Position numbers and translations under genes: made by a program. From the NCBI GenBank assembly GCA_003597945.1, contig QZJS01000010.1, forward strand, positions 1 through 34,045: DNA of 34,045 bases, in the 5' to 3' direction. Within the stretch, counting starts at the first letter, position 1. Each line of letters opens with the position of its first letter. Origin of the DNA: Desulfobacteraceae bacterium. GTDB taxonomy: Bacteria; Desulfobacterota; Desulfobacteria; Desulfobacterales; Desulfosalsimonadaceae. Below are positions 31,628-34,045 of this stretch, piece after piece. The notes under the pieces are model-generated. The model had not been told where the DNA came from and did not search any database. It saw nothing but the letters and a program-made list of their open reading frames with translations.

Positions 31628-34045
31628 AGCTCGTCAGCGGTTTATGTTAGCGACACCGGCGACATGTTTTCCGGGGCTCCAACGCCCCGGCCTCATTGAA
31701 GCCTTAGATCCGTGCTGCCGGTCAGCTTGAATTTAATGTTTTCCGGGGCTCCAACGCCCCGGCCTCATTGAAGCATACAGGACACAAGAAACAAGTTATA
31801 ACGTCCCCGGGTTTTCCGGGGCTCCAACGCCCCGGCCTCATTGAAGCCTGGCGGTACCGCGAGGAATGGCCCGTGTTCGGGTTGTTTTCCGGGGCTCCAA
31901 CGCCCCGGCCTCATTGAAGCGCCCGGATTGCTGCTCCATCCCGGATCCGTGAAAAAGTTTTCCGGGGCTCCAACGCCCCGGCCTCATTGAAGCCTTGCCG
32001 CAGGTGGCCAGGACCAGCTTGGAGGCCATGGTTTTCCGGGGCTCCAACGCCCCGGCCTCATTGAAGCCCGAGGCGGAATCCAAGCGCCGGAAAGCCGATG
32101 CCCGTGTTTTCCGGGGCTCCAACGCCCCGGCCTCATTGAAGCGATTTGCCCGGTCACGGAAGCAAACGCCTTATTGGAGTTTTCCGGGGCTCCAACGCCC
32201 CGGCCTCATTGAAGCCGGAATGTTCCTGACTTCCAACAATCGCATCCCGAAGTTTTCCGGGGCTCCAACGCCCCGGCCTCATTGAAGCTCCCGGCGGTCC
32301 TGATATAAACGCAAGGAATAGGCGAGTTTTCCGGGGCTCCAACGCCCCGGCCTCATTGAAGCGGTTTGTCGGGCTAAAATTAACAAAGCCACAGTAAGTT
32401 TTCCGGGGCTCCAACGCCCCGGCCTCATTGAAGCCACCGTCCGTGCCAAGAGTAATGCCTGTGATGGTCGGGTTTTCCGGGGCTCCAACGCCCCGGCCTC
32501 ATTGAAGCTCGCTGGCCTTATCCCGGCCCACTTGCGGGAAGCACGTTTTCCGGGGCTCCAACGCCCCGGCCTCATTGAAGCCTATTGTTCCATCGCCTCC
32601 CGCGCCAGCGGAAGCATGTTTTCCGGGGCTCCAACGCCCCGGCCTCATTGAAGCTCCAATTGCGCCGCCCTGTGTTCTTCTGTTTCCTGGTTTTCCGGGG
32701 CTCCAACGCCCCGGCCTCATTGAAGCCTGTTTGGGAAAGACTCTTTGAATAGCGCCACGTTTGGTTTTCCGGGGCTCCAACGCCCCGGCCTCATTGAAGC
32801 CTCTCCTTCTCGGGCCGCTGCCATGGGGTTGTCCGTTGTTTTCCGGGGCTCCAACGCCCCGGCCTCATTGAAGCGCCGTTTTTTTCCAGGGCATACCGAT
32901 AAATTTAGGCGTTTTCCGGGGCTCCAACGCCCCGGCCTCATTGAAGCGACCCGGTATGGAAGGAAGTCAATTGCCGCAATTTTGTTTTCCGGGGCTCCAA
33001 CGCCCCGGCCTCATTGAAGCAGCAAGCCGGTCATGCTCTTTCCGTTCTGCCTCCTGGTTTTCCGGGGCTCCAACGCCCCGGCCTCATTGAAGCTTTTCAA
33101 GTGCCGGGTTTGTCGGCGGCGGCAAGGTGGTTTTCCGGGGCTCCAACGCCCCGGCCTCATTGAAGCCCCATGCCGCCCCGGTTGACTGTGGCACACCTTC
33201 GCGTTTTCCGGGGCTCCAACGCCCCGGCCTCATTGAAGCCTGTGTCGCCGGACCGCGCATAGAAGTCAACGCCGGTTTTCCGGGGCTCCAACGCCCCGGC
33301 CTCATTGAAGCTTGTCTATCTCCCAATTCATCATCGGCTTACAGGCATGTTTTCCGGGGCTCCAACGCCCCGGCCTCATTGAAGCATCCCCGGCCTGAAC
33401 CAGCATCAGTGGCACACCGAGTTTTCCGGGGCTCCAACGCCCCGGCCTCATTGAAGCATCTTGACGGTCAGGGTGACCTCTCTGGCCGTTGTCGGTTTTC
33501 CGGGGCTCCAACGCCCCGGCCTCATTGAAGCGTCGCTGATGGCTTTTATTTCGTGTAGGCGGTGGATGGCGTTTTCCGGGGCTCCAACGCCCCGGCCTCA
33601 TTGAAGCCCGGAAAGCGCGGCGTTGTGCCGTTACTTTCAAAGCGTTTTCCGGGGCTCCAACGCCCCGGCCTCATTGAAGCCCGTTTCGCTGGGGCGCGCG
33701 GACCACGGGGACCGGGTTTTCCGGGGCTCCAACGCCCCGGCCTCATTGAAGCCGTTGGTGTCGGCCTGTTTTTTGTAGTCCGCAACGCCGTTTTCCGGGG
33801 CTCCAACGCCCCGGCCTCATTGAAGCAGACTGTACGCGCTGTCTTCTTCCAGGGCCCTCAAAGTTTTCCGGGGCTCCAACGCCCCGGCCTCATTGAAGCG
33901 GGCCGGTCGGGTAAGGGGTCGACTCGGAAACCGAGTTTTCCGGGGCTCCAACGCCCCGGCCTCATTGAAGCAGGGCCTTCTGCGCCTTTTCCACGTCGGC
34001 CAAAAAGTTTTCCGGGGCTCCAACGCCCCGGCCTCATTGAAGCAG
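31594..34045 (+). CRISPR. Type I-G CRISPR array, 34 repeats, continues past right edge
   Basis: A 37-bp repeat occurs 34 times, first at 31594-31630 and last at 34007-34043. It starts GTTTT, contains the palindromic core CCGGGGCTCCAACGCCCCGG (7-bp stem, 6-base loop) and ends CCTCATTGAAGC. By eye every copy is identical, including the leader-proximal one. The 33 complete spacers are 35-39 bp long, mostly 36 bp, and no two are the same. Two bases of another spacer are visible before the sequence ends. The hairpin suits recognition by the Cas6-like part of Csb2. Lack of repeat decay and the intact acquisition genes suggest an active, recently growing array. Confidence 0.99.

Noticed and set aside
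31838..34023. A series of minus-strand open frames across the array with a recurring MRPGRWSPGK or FNEAGALEPRKT block
   Set aside because: These are translations of the CRISPR repeat read backwards, not genes.

Overview
The window looks like chromosomal DNA from a Gram-negative, anaerobic Desulfobacterota-type bacterium. The inference rests on type IV pilus retraction ATPases, a sigma-54 activator, dense two-component and c-di-GMP signalling, an exported ten-haem cytochrome with a PKD domain, and a Geobacter/Desulfotalea-like csb1-csb2-csb3 CRISPR-Cas system. No rRNA, tRNA, transposase or integrase was recognised. Family names come from motif recognition by eye, not database searches.

Left part, 1-10466. 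A leftward group encodes a small conserved protein and two PilT-family ATPases; the second ATPase runs off the left edge. Divergent from it is a rightward signalling block: an NtrC-type sigma-54 regulator, a cyclic-nucleotide-binding plus PilZ protein, a receiver plus HD-GYP phosphodiesterase, a 1047-residue hybrid histidine kinase, and a receiver protein with a zinc-ribbon-like tail. Together they could link environmental signals and c-di-GMP to pilus behaviour.

Middle part, 10468-18067, all leftward. This is a tripartite efflux system: a NodT/TolC-type outer-membrane lipoprotein, a MacA-like adaptor, a MacB-like ATPase and a separate MacB-like permease. It is split in two by the cytochrome gene. 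A 42-bp direct repeat lies on either side of the inserted segment. A shared 33-bp promoter-like element sits upstream of both halves of the efflux system.

Right part, 18257-34045, all rightward. A Phd/RelE-like toxin-antitoxin pair with a clear promoter and operator comes first, then a WYL regulator and a HIRAN-domain protein with a Tat-like signal. The type I-G (formerly I-U) CRISPR locus follows: csb1/cas7, csb2/cas5-6, cas3 with a C-terminal HD domain, a csb3-like gene, cas4-cas1 fusion and cas2. A truncated Fic N-domain gene and an AlbA_2/ATPase regulator with a QVTE tandem repeat lie between the interference and adaptation genes. The locus ends in a leader and a CRISPR array of 34 identical 37-bp repeats that leaves the window at the right edge.

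The CRISPR genes match a known subtype. The less ordinary material is the accessory layer: the HIRAN-Tat protein, the Fic remnant and AlbA regulator inside the cas operon, a leader mini-ORF with a strong ribosome-binding site, the repeat-flanked cytochrome in the efflux operon, and a PilT paralogue with an altered Walker A motif and His box.
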